NCBI GenBank assembly: GCA_047605765.1
Contig: JASGFB010000021.1
Location: 1-44,732, forward strand
Length of the DNA: 44,732 bases
Direction: 5' to 3'
Source of the DNA: JBGVSA01 sp047605765
GTDB taxonomy: Bacteria; Pseudomonadota; Gammaproteobacteria; Burkholderiales; Rhodocyclaceae
The number at the start of each line of letters is the position of its first letter. Position 1 is the first letter of the stretch. The notes below the pieces were generated by a model. It was not told the DNA's origin. It saw only the letters and a program-made list of their open reading frames with translations, and did not search any database. Position numbers and translations under genes: made by a program. Positions 15,153-22,705 of this stretch are shown here, in pieces.

Positions 15153-15656
15153 TTACGGCAGGAGGCGGCAGCCGTCGCCGTAAGGCTGGCCCAGGATGCG
15201 TTCCATACGGGCGCAGATCAGCACCACGGTCTGACCGCGCCGGGGCGAGCGCGCGGCCCCTGGCGGGTGGGGAACGAGATGCATGTGGGCGGGCATCAAC
15301 CGGTTGGGCGTGTCCAGCGCCAACAGCGTGTCGCCCGCGAAATCCAGTTCGATGCTGCGCACCACGCCCGTCACGCGAACGTACTTACCCCGCAGGCGCT
15401 CATCGAGGGGCGTGCCGTCGGGGCCATAGGCGGTCAGCAGTTCGCGCGTGGTCACGTCGACCACCCCCGTGAGTTCATGCGGCGACGCCTTGGCTGCCGG
15501 AGGCGGCGTGAACGCCAGGCGCGAGGCGTCCGGGCTATGGCCGCTGTAGCGCACGATGAGGCACAGCACGAGAACGGTAATGGCCAGTATGAGGCCCAGC
15601 CAGACACAAGCCGGCCAACGGCGCGCAGGGGGCGGAGAGGTTGATTCGGACGTCAT
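15153..15656 (-). CDS. Membrane-anchored OB-fold (tRNA_anti-like) protein
   Basis: A 167-aa protein with one N-terminal membrane helix (about 18-36, VWLGLILAITVLVLCLIV) and an OB-fold domain of the tRNA_anti-like type (PF12869). Signature parts are LLTAYGPDGTPLDERLRGKYVRVTG, a central strand IELDFAGDTLLALD, and a C-terminal VLICARMERIL...DGCRLLP. Members are usually exported or membrane-anchored single-domain proteins of unknown role. ATG 15656 is taken because residues from there match a normal N terminus and helix; the ribosome site is weak. It converges with the LysR gene, leaving 8 bp between them. Confidence 0.7.
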   Translation of the reverse strand: MTSESTSPPPARRWPACVWLGLILAITVLVLCLIVRYSGHSPDASRLAFTPPPAAKASPHELTGVVDVTTRELLTAYGPDGTPLDERLRGKYVRVTGVVRSIELDFAGDTLLALDTPNRLMPAHMHLVPHPPGAARSPRRGQTVVLICARMERILGQPYGDGCRLLP

Positions 15657-15793
15657 GGGGAACACAGGGTTGGCGCATCGAAACGGAGCGCCGAAGGCGG
15701 TAGACAGTGCCATGCAAGGCATGGTCGCCTTTTTGTGTTCGAGCAAGAGTCGGATGGCCGCGCGGCGTGGCCGCACCATTCATCGCGGTCGGA

Positions 15794-16195
15794 TCAATAA
15801 GCGAGAGAGTCGTAAGGCGCGTTGCGCCCTTCGAGCGACAGGGTCACCTCATTCGGGGCGCAGATGGCGACCGCGCCGGCACGCGTCAGCCAGCCCTGCT
15901 TGACGCAATACTGGCGCGGACCGGGATCGGCGGCCACGCGCGCCCTGCCCGGTTCGATTTCGATGTGGGTGACACCCAATGGGCCGCGTACGTCGATGCG
16001 GCCGGGGCGATCGAGGGGCAATTCGGCGGCCACGCGCCCACCGGTGCGCACGATCGCCCGCCGCGGCGTGTCGGTCGACCAGAACACGGCCCCCAGCACG
16101 ATGGTGGCCGCCAGGGCGGCACCGAACACCAGCACGTCGCCTGCCCGCACATGGCGGCGCCACGCCGTGGCAGAGGCGGGCGCCAGCGTATTCAT
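15794..16195 (-). CDS. NusG domain II-containing protein
   Basis: A 133-aa protein with one N-terminal membrane helix (about 20-40, VLVFGAALAATIVLGAVFW) and a NusG domain II-like beta domain (PF07009 type). The motifs are LPLDRPGRIDVRGPLGVTHIEIEPGRARV and CVKQGWLTRAGAVAICAPNEVTL; the paired cysteines are typical. Its ATG overlaps the TGA of rapZ (ATGA), so it is translationally coupled to rapZ. Function is unknown; such proteins usually face the periplasm. The link with rapZ may be only positional. Confidence 0.78.
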   Translation of the reverse strand: MNTLAPASATAWRRHVRAGDVLVFGAALAATIVLGAVFWSTDTPRRAIVRTGGRVAAELPLDRPGRIDVRGPLGVTHIEIEPGRARVAADPGPRQYCVKQGWLTRAGAVAICAPNEVTLSLEGRNAPYDSLAY

Positions 16196-17031
16196 TTGAG
16201 GGCGCGGTGGCGCACCAGCACCTTGACCTGGTCGGCGAACTGCCGCGCCAGCCATTCGGCCAGGTAGACCGAACGATGCTGGCCGCCCGTGCAGCCGATG
16301 CCCACGGTGAGATAGCTGCGGCCGTCGCGGATGAAATCGGGCAGCCAGTCGGAGATGAACTGATGGATGTTGCGCGCCATGCGGTCGACCTCGGGCGCGC
16401 CCTGCAGGAAGCAGATGACCGGTTCGTCCTTGCCCGTGTAGGGGCGCAGCTTGGGGTCCCAGTAGGGATTGGGCAGGCAGCGCACGTCGAATACAAAGTC
16501 GGCGTCGACCGGGATGCCGTGCTTGAAGCCGAAGGACTGGAACAGCAGCGTCAGGCCGGCGCTGGGCACCGCGTTGATGATGTCCTTGACCCAGGCGCGC
16601 AGCGTATTGGGGTGCAGATCGCTGGTGTCCAGGCGGTGGCCGATCTCGCCGATGCTGGCGAGCAGTTCGCGCTCTTGGGCGATGGCTTCTTCGATGGTCA
16701 GCCCGACATCCGACAGCGGATGGCGGCGCCGCGTTTCCGAGAAGCGTGCCACCAGGGTTTCGTCGCGTGAATCGAGAAAGATGAAATCCAGCTTGCCGAC
16801 ACGGCCGCGCAACCCGGCGACCGCCTGCGGCACGTCGCAGATCGAAGCGCCCGAGCGTACGTCGATGGCGACGCCCACGCGCTGGTAACCGGCCACTTCG
16901 AGGTTATCGACAAGGCCCGGCAGCAAGGCCACGGGCAGATTGTCGACGCAGTAGTAACCGGCGTCTTCCAGGACCTTGAGGGCAATACTCTTGCCGGAAC
17001 CCGACAAGCCGCTGATCAGTGTGAGTTGCAT
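16192..17031 (-). CDS. rapZ: RNase adapter protein RapZ
   Basis: A 279-aa protein of the RapZ/YvcJ family. The N-terminal domain has a Walker A motif GLSGSGKS at about 8-15 and the family segment LEDAGYYCVDNLPV. The C-terminal domain (about 160-279) contains the conserved IGCTGGQHRSV, which in E. coli RapZ forms part of the RNA- and metabolite-binding site. RapZ recruits RNase E to the GlmZ small RNA and thereby tunes GlmS and amino-sugar supply for the cell wall. ATG 17031 has GGAAG upstream. It is not beside ptsN or hprK in this window, a common setting in other proteobacteria. Confidence 0.95.
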   Translation of the reverse strand: MQLTLISGLSGSGKSIALKVLEDAGYYCVDNLPVALLPGLVDNLEVAGYQRVGVAIDVRSGASICDVPQAVAGLRGRVGKLDFIFLDSRDETLVARFSETRRRHPLSDVGLTIEEAIAQERELLASIGEIGHRLDTSDLHPNTLRAWVKDIINAVPSAGLTLLFQSFGFKHGIPVDADFVFDVRCLPNPYWDPKLRPYTGKDEPVICFLQGAPEVDRMARNIHQFISDWLPDFIRDGRSYLTVGIGCTGGQHRSVYLAEWLARQFADQVKVLVRHRALK

Positions 17032-17076
17032 GAGACTTCCAGAGACATCCATTCGGCACAGTGTGCAACGCCGATG

Positions 17077-18534
17077 TTACGACGCGCCGGGCAAAACAGA
17101 AACATCGGCGCGAAGGGCGTCCGGGCGGGGCCGAGCGGCGGCCAGCGCTTCCGACAGGAAGCGTTCGAGCCGAATGTCGTTGGCATAGGCGACATTGATG
17201 CGCAAATAGGGCGAAGGCTGTGTCTGCGGGCGGAATATCTTGCCCGGCGCCAGCACGATGCCCTGGCGTTGCGCCTGCTCCGCCAGCCAGGTGGCGTCCT
17301 CGGTGCCGGGCACGCGCGCCCAGATGAAAACGCCGGCGTCGGGGTAGCGGAAACTCAGCCCTGCCGATTCGAGCATGCGTGCGGTGCGGGCGGCCGCTTC
17401 ACCCAGGCGACTGCGCAGGCGTTCGACATGCTTGCGGTAGTGGCCGTCGATCAGCAGGCGGTAGATCACCTGTTCGGTGAATTCCGAGGTCGACACGGCG
17501 GTCAGCAACTTGATGTCCGCCATCTGATCAGCCAGTGCCGCATGGCAGGCCAGGAAGCCCACGCGCACGTTGGCCGACAGAGTCTTGGAAAAGCTGCCGA
17601 TGAAGATGACCCGGTTGAGCTGGTCGAGCGACGCCAGGCGGGTCGCCGGTCCCGGGCACAGGTCGCCATAGGTGTCGTCCTCGACGATGGTGAAGTCATA
17701 GCGTTCGGCCACCTGCAGCACGCGATAGGCGCAGGCGGGCGAGAGGTTACAGCCGGTCGGGTTGTGCAGCACCGAATGCGTGATGAAGAGCTTGGGCCGA
17801 TGCTGCGCGGCGAGTTGTTCGAGCGCGTCGGTATCCGGCCCGTCGTCGAGGCGCGGCACACCCACCAGGTGCGCGCCCAGCAGACGCAGGGCGCCGAACA
17901 GGTTGAAGTAGCCGGGATCGTCCACCAGCACGGTGTCGCCCGGCCGGATCATGTAGCGCGACACGATGTCCAGTGCCTGGGTGGCGCCCAGCGTCAGCAC
18001 GGTCTGCTCCGGCCGCGCTTCGATACCGATGCCGCCCAATATGACGCGCAATTGTTCGCGCAAGGGACGATAACCGTTCGGCTCGCCGTAGCAGCCGAAG
18101 CGTACGGCGTCGGTGCCGCGCGTGAGCTGCCGCACCGCCTTTTGCACGCCCTCGTTGTCCAGCCAGGTGGGGGGCAGCCAGCCGACGCTCGCCTGCAACA
18201 GGCTTTCGTCTTCCGACAAGGCCCGCCGCATCAGCCAGGCGACATCGATGGCCTGCTGGCGTTGGGTGGGCGGCACCGCGCAGGGGACGGGCTCTTCGCG
18301 CAGGGCCACGAAGAAGCCGGCGCCCCGCTTGGACTGCAAATAACCCTGGGCGACCAGCCGGTCGTAGGCTTCGACCACCGTGAAGCGGCTGATGCCGTGG
18401 TGTTCGGCCAACTGGCGGATGGCGGGCAGGCGTGCGCCGGGGCGCAGGATACGGTCGTCGATCTGGCCGCGCACGGCGCGTACGAGTTGTTCGACCAGCG
18501 GGACGTCACCGTCGGTGGAAAGCGAAAGCTGCAC
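17077..18534 (-). CDS. MocR/PdxR-type GntR family regulator with aminotransferase domain
   Basis: A 485-aa fusion. The N terminus (about 10-80) is a GntR winged helix with LPAIRQLAEHHGISRFTVVEAY. The rest (about 110-470) is a fold-type I aminotransferase domain with the PLP lysine in SFSKTLSANVRVG and the cofactor-binding HNPTGCN and EDDTYGD segments. MocR proteins use PLP or a PLP adduct to control transcription. The target may be this gene itself, given the 10-bp inverted repeat 33 bp upstream of its start, or the divergent small gene at 18685. No pdx gene is nearby, so the effector and pathway remain open. Confidence 0.92.
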   Translation of the reverse strand: MQLSLSTDGDVPLVEQLVRAVRGQIDDRILRPGARLPAIRQLAEHHGISRFTVVEAYDRLVAQGYLQSKRGAGFFVALREEPVPCAVPPTQRQQAIDVAWLMRRALSEDESLLQASVGWLPPTWLDNEGVQKAVRQLTRGTDAVRFGCYGEPNGYRPLREQLRVILGGIGIEARPEQTVLTLGATQALDIVSRYMIRPGDTVLVDDPGYFNLFGALRLLGAHLVGVPRLDDGPDTDALEQLAAQHRPKLFITHSVLHNPTGCNLSPACAYRVLQVAERYDFTIVEDDTYGDLCPGPATRLASLDQLNRVIFIGSFSKTLSANVRVGFLACHAALADQMADIKLLTAVSTSEFTEQVIYRLLIDGHYRKHVERLRSRLGEAAARTARMLESAGLSFRYPDAGVFIWARVPGTEDATWLAEQAQRQGIVLAPGKIFRPQTQPSPYLRINVAYANDIRLERFLSEALAAARPRPDALRADVSVLPGAS

Positions 18535-18566
18535 GGCGTTTTCTCCGGCACTGTCATGGTGAGAAC

Positions 18567-18607
18567 ACCGGTACAGCGCATTGAATCGGCTGCCAGACTG
18601 TACCGGT
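18567..18607. promoter_or_regulatory. Inverted repeat, likely MocR operator
   Basis: Perfect 10-bp arms, ACCGGTACAG (18567-18576) and CTGTACCGGT (18598-18607), have centres 31 bp apart, close to three helical turns. They sit between the MocR-type gene and the divergent gene at 18685. A further CCGGTA occurs at 18624-18629. Position and symmetry suit a dimeric regulator. Confidence 0.6.
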
Positions 18608-18684
18608 TACGATCGGAAATTGTCCGGTAGTGTCTGCTCCCGGGTGACACATCGTCAAGTCACCCCATTTTTGGGAGTACGACC

Positions 18685-19122
18685 ATGCAACCTCCGTCCG
18701 AATTCATGGCGGTCGACAGTGTCGGCAGCCTCGCTCCGTTTTCTGCCTGGCGCATCGCGCTGGGCATCTTCATCACCGTCGGCCTGATCGTCGGGGCCGT
18801 TGTGCTGGGCAACGCGGCCCGTCATGTCATGAGCACCATGCCGGATGGCCTGCGCGTGGATGATCCCGTGCGCGGCGTGGCGTATATCGCCGACACTCAC
18901 ACTGGTGACGTACGCGTCATCAAGCTGCGGAATGGCATTGGCGAGCTGGCCCATTTGCGCGATGCGCGACGCACCACGGTCAGCGGCCTGGGCTTGAGCC
19001 AGGATGGACGCACGCTGGTCGTCGCTGCCGACGGTCTGCAATATGTATACGACACGCAGACCCATGCCCTCATTGACGGCAATACGCGTCTGGCGGGTGC
19101 CGCCACCGCAGCGGCCCAGTAG
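18685..19122 (+). CDS. Small membrane-anchored protein, unknown function
   Basis: A 145-aa protein with GGGAG 7 bases before its ATG. One membrane helix lies at about 24-44 (ALGIFITVGLIVGAVVLGNA). The remaining 90 residues resemble one or two blades of a beta-propeller (GVAYIADTHTGDVRVIKL, then LGLSQDGRTLVVAADGLQ). Too short for a whole propeller, it may be a single exported domain. It faces away from the MocR-type regulator across the inverted repeat and could be its target. I do not recognise the family. Confidence 0.6.
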   Translation: MQPPSEFMAVDSVGSLAPFSAWRIALGIFITVGLIVGAVVLGNAARHVMSTMPDGLRVDDPVRGVAYIADTHTGDVRVIKLRNGIGELAHLRDARRTTVSGLGLSQDGRTLVVAADGLQYVYDTQTHALIDGNTRLAGAATAAAQ

Positions 19123-19131
19123 GCACTGGCT

Positions 19132-19890
19132 TCAGGCCAGCTCCACCACCACGGGCGCGTGATCGGACGGACGTTCGAGCGCCCGTGGGGTCTTGTCGAC
19201 GTGGCAGCCCCGCACCTGCGGCACCAGGGGCTGCGAGACCAGCAGATGGTCGATGCGCAGCCCGAAATTGCGCCGATAGGCGAACATCCGGTAATCCCAC
19301 CACGAATAGACGCGCTCGGGCTGCTCGAAGAGCCGGAAAGCATCGGTCAGCCCCAGGCCGATCAGGGTGCGAAAGGCCTCGCGCTCGGGCGGTGAGACGT
19401 GGATCTCTTCCTTCCAGTCGGGATGAGCGTCGCGCTCGTCCGGCGCGATGTTGTAGTCACCCCCCAGCACCAGGCTGGGATAGCGCACCAGTTCTTCCTT
19501 CAGATAGGCGGTCAGCGCTTCGAGCCAACGCAGCTTGTAGGCGAACTTGTCGGTGCCGGGGGCCTGCCCGTTCGGAAAGTACCCGCACACCACGCGCACG
19601 TCGCCAACAGTGGCCGCAATGACGCGCCGTTGTTCGTCCTCCAGCCCCGGAATGCCGACGGCCACATCGGTGAGCGCATGGCGCGCCAGGATCGCCACAC
19701 CGTTGTAGGTCTTCTGGCCGGAGAACACCGCCTGGTAGCCGGCGTCGAGCAAGGCCGGGCCGGGAAAGGCCGCGTCTTCGCACTTGATCTCTTGCAGGCA
19801 GATGACGTCCGGCTGATTGGCCGCCGCCCAGTCGAGCAGATGAGGCAGGCGAACCTTGAGGGAGTTGACGTTCCAGGTGGCGATTTTCAT
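19132..19890 (-). CDS. xthA: Exodeoxyribonuclease III
   Basis: A 252-aa DNA-repair nuclease that cleaves at abasic sites and degrades 3' ends during base-excision repair. Starting MKIATWNVNSLKVRLPHL, it has the metal-binding Glu in LQEIKCED, the active-site GDYNIAPDERD, the YSWWDYR loop, LRIDHLLVS and the terminal SDHAPV. All signature residues of the exonuclease III family are present. ATG 19890 is used because the extra 23 residues of a longer frame have no match to the family. It converges with the small gene at 18685, leaving 9 bp between their ends. Confidence 0.95.
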   Translation of the reverse strand: MKIATWNVNSLKVRLPHLLDWAAANQPDVICLQEIKCEDAAFPGPALLDAGYQAVFSGQKTYNGVAILARHALTDVAVGIPGLEDEQRRVIAATVGDVRVVCGYFPNGQAPGTDKFAYKLRWLEALTAYLKEELVRYPSLVLGGDYNIAPDERDAHPDWKEEIHVSPPEREAFRTLIGLGLTDAFRLFEQPERVYSWWDYRMFAYRRNFGLRIDHLLVSQPLVPQVRGCHVDKTPRALERPSDHAPVVVELA

Positions 19891-20016
19891 GGGCGATGAG
19901 CCGGTGAATGCAATAGGTGCTGCGATCGATGCTGACGGTTTGCTCGTGAGGATACCCAAAAAGCGGCCGCCACAAAGAAAGTCACTGCCATGCCTGTGGC
20001 CCGCGCTGTCGCACCG

Positions 20017-21093
20017 TCAGCCGTACAGGCTGCCGATGTCGTCGGCGCTTGCGCTGGCGCCGCGCCGGCTGGCCAGGCGCTTGACCGAGGCGCCGGCGGC
20101 GAGCTTGCCGCCGATCAGCATCAGACAGGCGGGTGCGTGCGGGCGCGCGATGCGGCGCTGCAGGAGCGCCAGCGCTTCGGCGCCGAGTTCTTCGCGCGCC
20201 ACATGGACCGAGGTCAGCGCGATGTCGCCGATGGTGGCCAGGTTGAAACCGTCGATGCTCATGACGGAGACATCCTTCGGTACGTGGCAGCCCTTTTCCT
20301 GCAAGGCCTTGATGATCCCCACCGCCATGAAGTCGCCACCGGCGATGACGGCGGTGGGGCGTTGCGCCGGCGGGCAAGTGTCGAGGTAGGCGCGCATGGC
20401 GGCTTCCGCTTCGGCGGTGCCGAAGCCGGTGGTGGTGATCAGTTGCTGCGATTCGTCGAGCGTGACGTTGTGGGCGCCGCAGGCATCGCGAATGCCATCC
20501 AGCCGCCATTCGAGCGTGAAGCGGCGCAGGCACATGACGACCAGGATGCGGCGATGGCCTTGGCGGATCAGGTGGTTGGCGCCGAATTCGCCCACCTGGC
20601 GGTGGTCCGGCATGACGGCGTTGAGCCGCATGCTGGTGTCGCGGCAGTTGATCAGCACCGCCGGCTTGCCCAGATCGGCGGCCAACTCATGGATGGCGTT
20701 GTCGTCGATGCCCAGGATGATCGCCGCTTCGTTGACGGGGTCGGACATGCGCTTGAGGAACAAGGGCGCATCGGCGTCGTTTTCTTCCAGCGCGCAGAAG
20801 CTCAGGTGGATCTCGAACGGCGCTACGGCTTCGCGCAGGCCCTGGATGATGCGGAAATAGAACACGTCGGCATGCTGATCGAGGGCGCGCGGGGGTGCGA
20901 ACACCACGATGCGGTTGACCAGGGGATGGGCGATGGCGGCGGCCTCGAACACGCCCTGCTCGCGTGCGCATTCGAGCACCAGTGCCTTGGCGCGTGGGCT
21001 GGTGTTGGATTTGCCCGCCAATACGCGCGACACCGTACTGACCGACAGGCCGGTCTGGCGTGCGATGTCGGTGATTTTCAGCTTGCCTGCCAT
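20017..21093 (-). CDS. LacI family transcriptional repressor
   Basis: A 358-aa sugar-responsive repressor. The helix-turn-helix is ITDIARQTGLSVSTVSRVLAG near the N terminus, with the hinge region after it. The sugar-binding domain (about 60-340) is of periplasmic-binding type. The start is taken at ATG 21093 (MAGKLK); an upstream TTG at 21117 would place the coding sequence over the operator. A 20-bp perfect palindrome begins 17 bp upstream, so autoregulation is likely. It is divergent from the MFS transporter, GH31 and Gfo/Idh/MocA genes and probably represses them until the sugar inducer is present. Confidence 0.92.
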   Translation of the reverse strand: MAGKLKITDIARQTGLSVSTVSRVLAGKSNTSPRAKALVLECAREQGVFEAAAIAHPLVNRIVVFAPPRALDQHADVFYFRIIQGLREAVAPFEIHLSFCALEENDADAPLFLKRMSDPVNEAAIILGIDDNAIHELAADLGKPAVLINCRDTSMRLNAVMPDHRQVGEFGANHLIRQGHRRILVVMCLRRFTLEWRLDGIRDACGAHNVTLDESQQLITTTGFGTAEAEAAMRAYLDTCPPAQRPTAVIAGGDFMAVGIIKALQEKGCHVPKDVSVMSIDGFNLATIGDIALTSVHVAREELGAEALALLQRRIARPHAPACLMLIGGKLAAGASVKRLASRRGASASADDIGSLYG

Positions 21094-21109
21094 GCTTGTA
21101 TCCAATGCA

Positions 21110-21129
21110 CTATGCAAAATTTTGCATAG
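21110..21129. promoter_or_regulatory. Perfect 20-bp palindrome, LacI operator
   Basis: CTATGCAAAATTTTGCATAG is exactly self-complementary. It lies 17 bp upstream of the LacI gene start and about 250 bp before the divergent transporter, in an AT-rich stretch likely to hold both promoters. It lacks the central CG of many LacI-family operators, but full symmetry and position make it the obvious repressor site. Confidence 0.75.
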
Positions 21130-21255
21130 ATCGATTTGATAGAAAAATTAATAATTTGTCCATCCGTAGTGACCACCTGTCACGGGGGTGTGACGTTTTT
21201 TGCGGCAATGCGCGTTGTTTGCAGCACGCGCCGCCTCTAGTCTCCTCTGTTCTAT

Positions 21256-21279
21256 GGCATGCCACGGGAGGGGCATGCC
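21256..21279 (+). repeat. Repeated self-complementary octamer in transporter leader
   Basis: GGCATGCC occurs at 21256-21263 and again at 21272-21279, separated by 8 bases. Each copy is palindromic and the two can pair as a hairpin. It lies in the roughly 250-base leader before the transporter gene and could be a second regulator site or an RNA structure. The rest of the leader shows nothing I can assign. Confidence 0.4.
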
Positions 21280-21380
21280 CAACGGGCGCCGGAGATCGCG
21301 TCCAGTGGTGGTGGCATGGCGAAGCGATCCGCACCTATGCACAACAGAGCTCCGGCACGTCGAACGAAGGAGGAGCTTGC

Positions 21381-22637
21381 ATGAAAAGCATCCGTGGGTT
21401 GCGTTGGTGGATCATCGCGCTGATCTGCCTTGGCACCATCATCAACTATCTGGCCCGCAGCTCGCTCAGCGTACTCGCGCCGCAATTGCAGCAAGAGTTG
21501 AATTTCACCACCCAGGAATACTCATACGTGGTGGCGGCGTTCCAGCTCGCCTACACCGTGATGCAGCCAATCTGTGGCTACATCCTTGATTTTCTGGGCC
21601 TGAAGGTGGGCTTCGCCCTGTTTGCCGTGCTGTGGTCGTTCTCCAGCATGCTGCACGCCACCGCCACCTCGTGGGGCGGGCTGGCCTTCTGGCGTGGTCT
21701 GCTCGGCTTCAACGAAGCGGCTGCCATTCCGGCCGGCATCAAGGCGGTGGGTGAGTGGTTCCCTGCCAAGGAACGTTCGGTCGCCATCGGCTGGTTCAAT
21801 GCCGGCACGTCGCTGGGCGCCATGCTGGCGCCGCCGCTGGTCATCTTCGTGGCCACCATGCACAGCACCGGTCTGGCCTTCATCGTCACCGGCGCGTTCG
21901 GTTTCGTGTTCGCCGCGCTGTGGTTCTTCTGCTACCGCTCGCCCAAGGATCACCCCGCCCTGTCGGCGGCCGAGCGCGCGTACATCCTCGAGGGGCAGGA
22001 CAAACAAGTGCTGCAGGAAAAGCCCAGGCTCACGGAGATCATCCGCTCCAAGGGCTTCTGGGGCATCGCGCTGCCGCGCTTCCTGGCCGAGCCGGCGTGG
22101 CAGACCTTCAGCTTCTGGATTCCGCTGTATCTGGCGACCGAACGCGGCATGGACCTCAAGCAGATCGCCATCTTCGCGTGGATGCCGTTCCTGGCTGCCG
22201 ACATGGGCGGCGTACTGGGTGGCTACCTGTCGCCGTTCCTGATGAAGCGCTTCAAGCTCAAGCTGGTCAATTCGCGCATCGCCGGGATCGTGCTGGGCGC
22301 CGTGTGCATGATCGGCCCCGGCTGCATCGGTCTGGCCTCCAGCCCTTATACGGCGATTGCCCTTTTCTGCCTGGGCGGCTTTGCCCACCAGATGATCTCG
22401 GCCCTGCTCAACACGCTGTCCACCGACATCTTCCGGCCGCATGAACTGGCCACCGCCAATGGCCTGACCGGCATGGTGTCGTGGATAGGGGGCCTGTCGT
22501 TTTCGCTGGTGGTCGGCGCCCTCGCCAATACCATCGGCTACAACCCTTTGTTCGCCAGCCTCGCCGTATTCGATCTGCTCGGCGCAGTCATCGTCATTTC
22601 GTTGTTGCGCAACCGGTCTTCGGTCAACGCCGGCTGA
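21381..22637 (+). CDS. MFS transporter, hexuronate/ACS (ExuT-like) family
   Basis: A 418-aa inner-membrane transporter with about 12 hydrophobic helices. The N terminus carries the anion:cation symporter signature INYLARSSLSVLAPQLQQEL, followed by QLAYTVMQPICGYILD and GFNEAAAIPAGIKAVGEWFP, as in ExuT, GudP and GarP proteins. Those import hexuronates or aldarates with protons. ATG 21381 has an excellent AAGGAGGAG ribosome site. It is the first gene after the LacI operator and is followed by the GH31 gene, so the substrate may be a product or substrate of that enzyme. An acidic sugar is likely from the family but is not proven. Confidence 0.88.
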   Translation: MKSIRGLRWWIIALICLGTIINYLARSSLSVLAPQLQQELNFTTQEYSYVVAAFQLAYTVMQPICGYILDFLGLKVGFALFAVLWSFSSMLHATATSWGGLAFWRGLLGFNEAAAIPAGIKAVGEWFPAKERSVAIGWFNAGTSLGAMLAPPLVIFVATMHSTGLAFIVTGAFGFVFAALWFFCYRSPKDHPALSAAERAYILEGQDKQVLQEKPRLTEIIRSKGFWGIALPRFLAEPAWQTFSFWIPLYLATERGMDLKQIAIFAWMPFLAADMGGVLGGYLSPFLMKRFKLKLVNSRIAGIVLGAVCMIGPGCIGLASSPYTAIALFCLGGFAHQMISALLNTLSTDIFRPHELATANGLTGMVSWIGGLSFSLVVGALANTIGYNPLFASLAVFDLLGAVIVISLLRNRSSVNAG

Positions 22638-22647
22638 GGCGCCGCAT

Positions 22648-22672
22648 GGCCCGCCCCTTTTGGGTGCGGGCC
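22648..22672 (+). terminator. Hairpin between transporter and GH31 gene
   Basis: A 7-bp GC-rich stem (22648-22654 with 22666-22672), extended inward by CCC/GGG pairs around a TTTT loop, lies in the 68-bp gap. There is no T-run, so it is more likely an mRNA-processing or partial attenuation element than a full terminator. Confidence 0.4.
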
Positions 22673-22705
22673 GCCGCGACCTCTGCCTGAATCCAGGAAA
22701 ACGTC

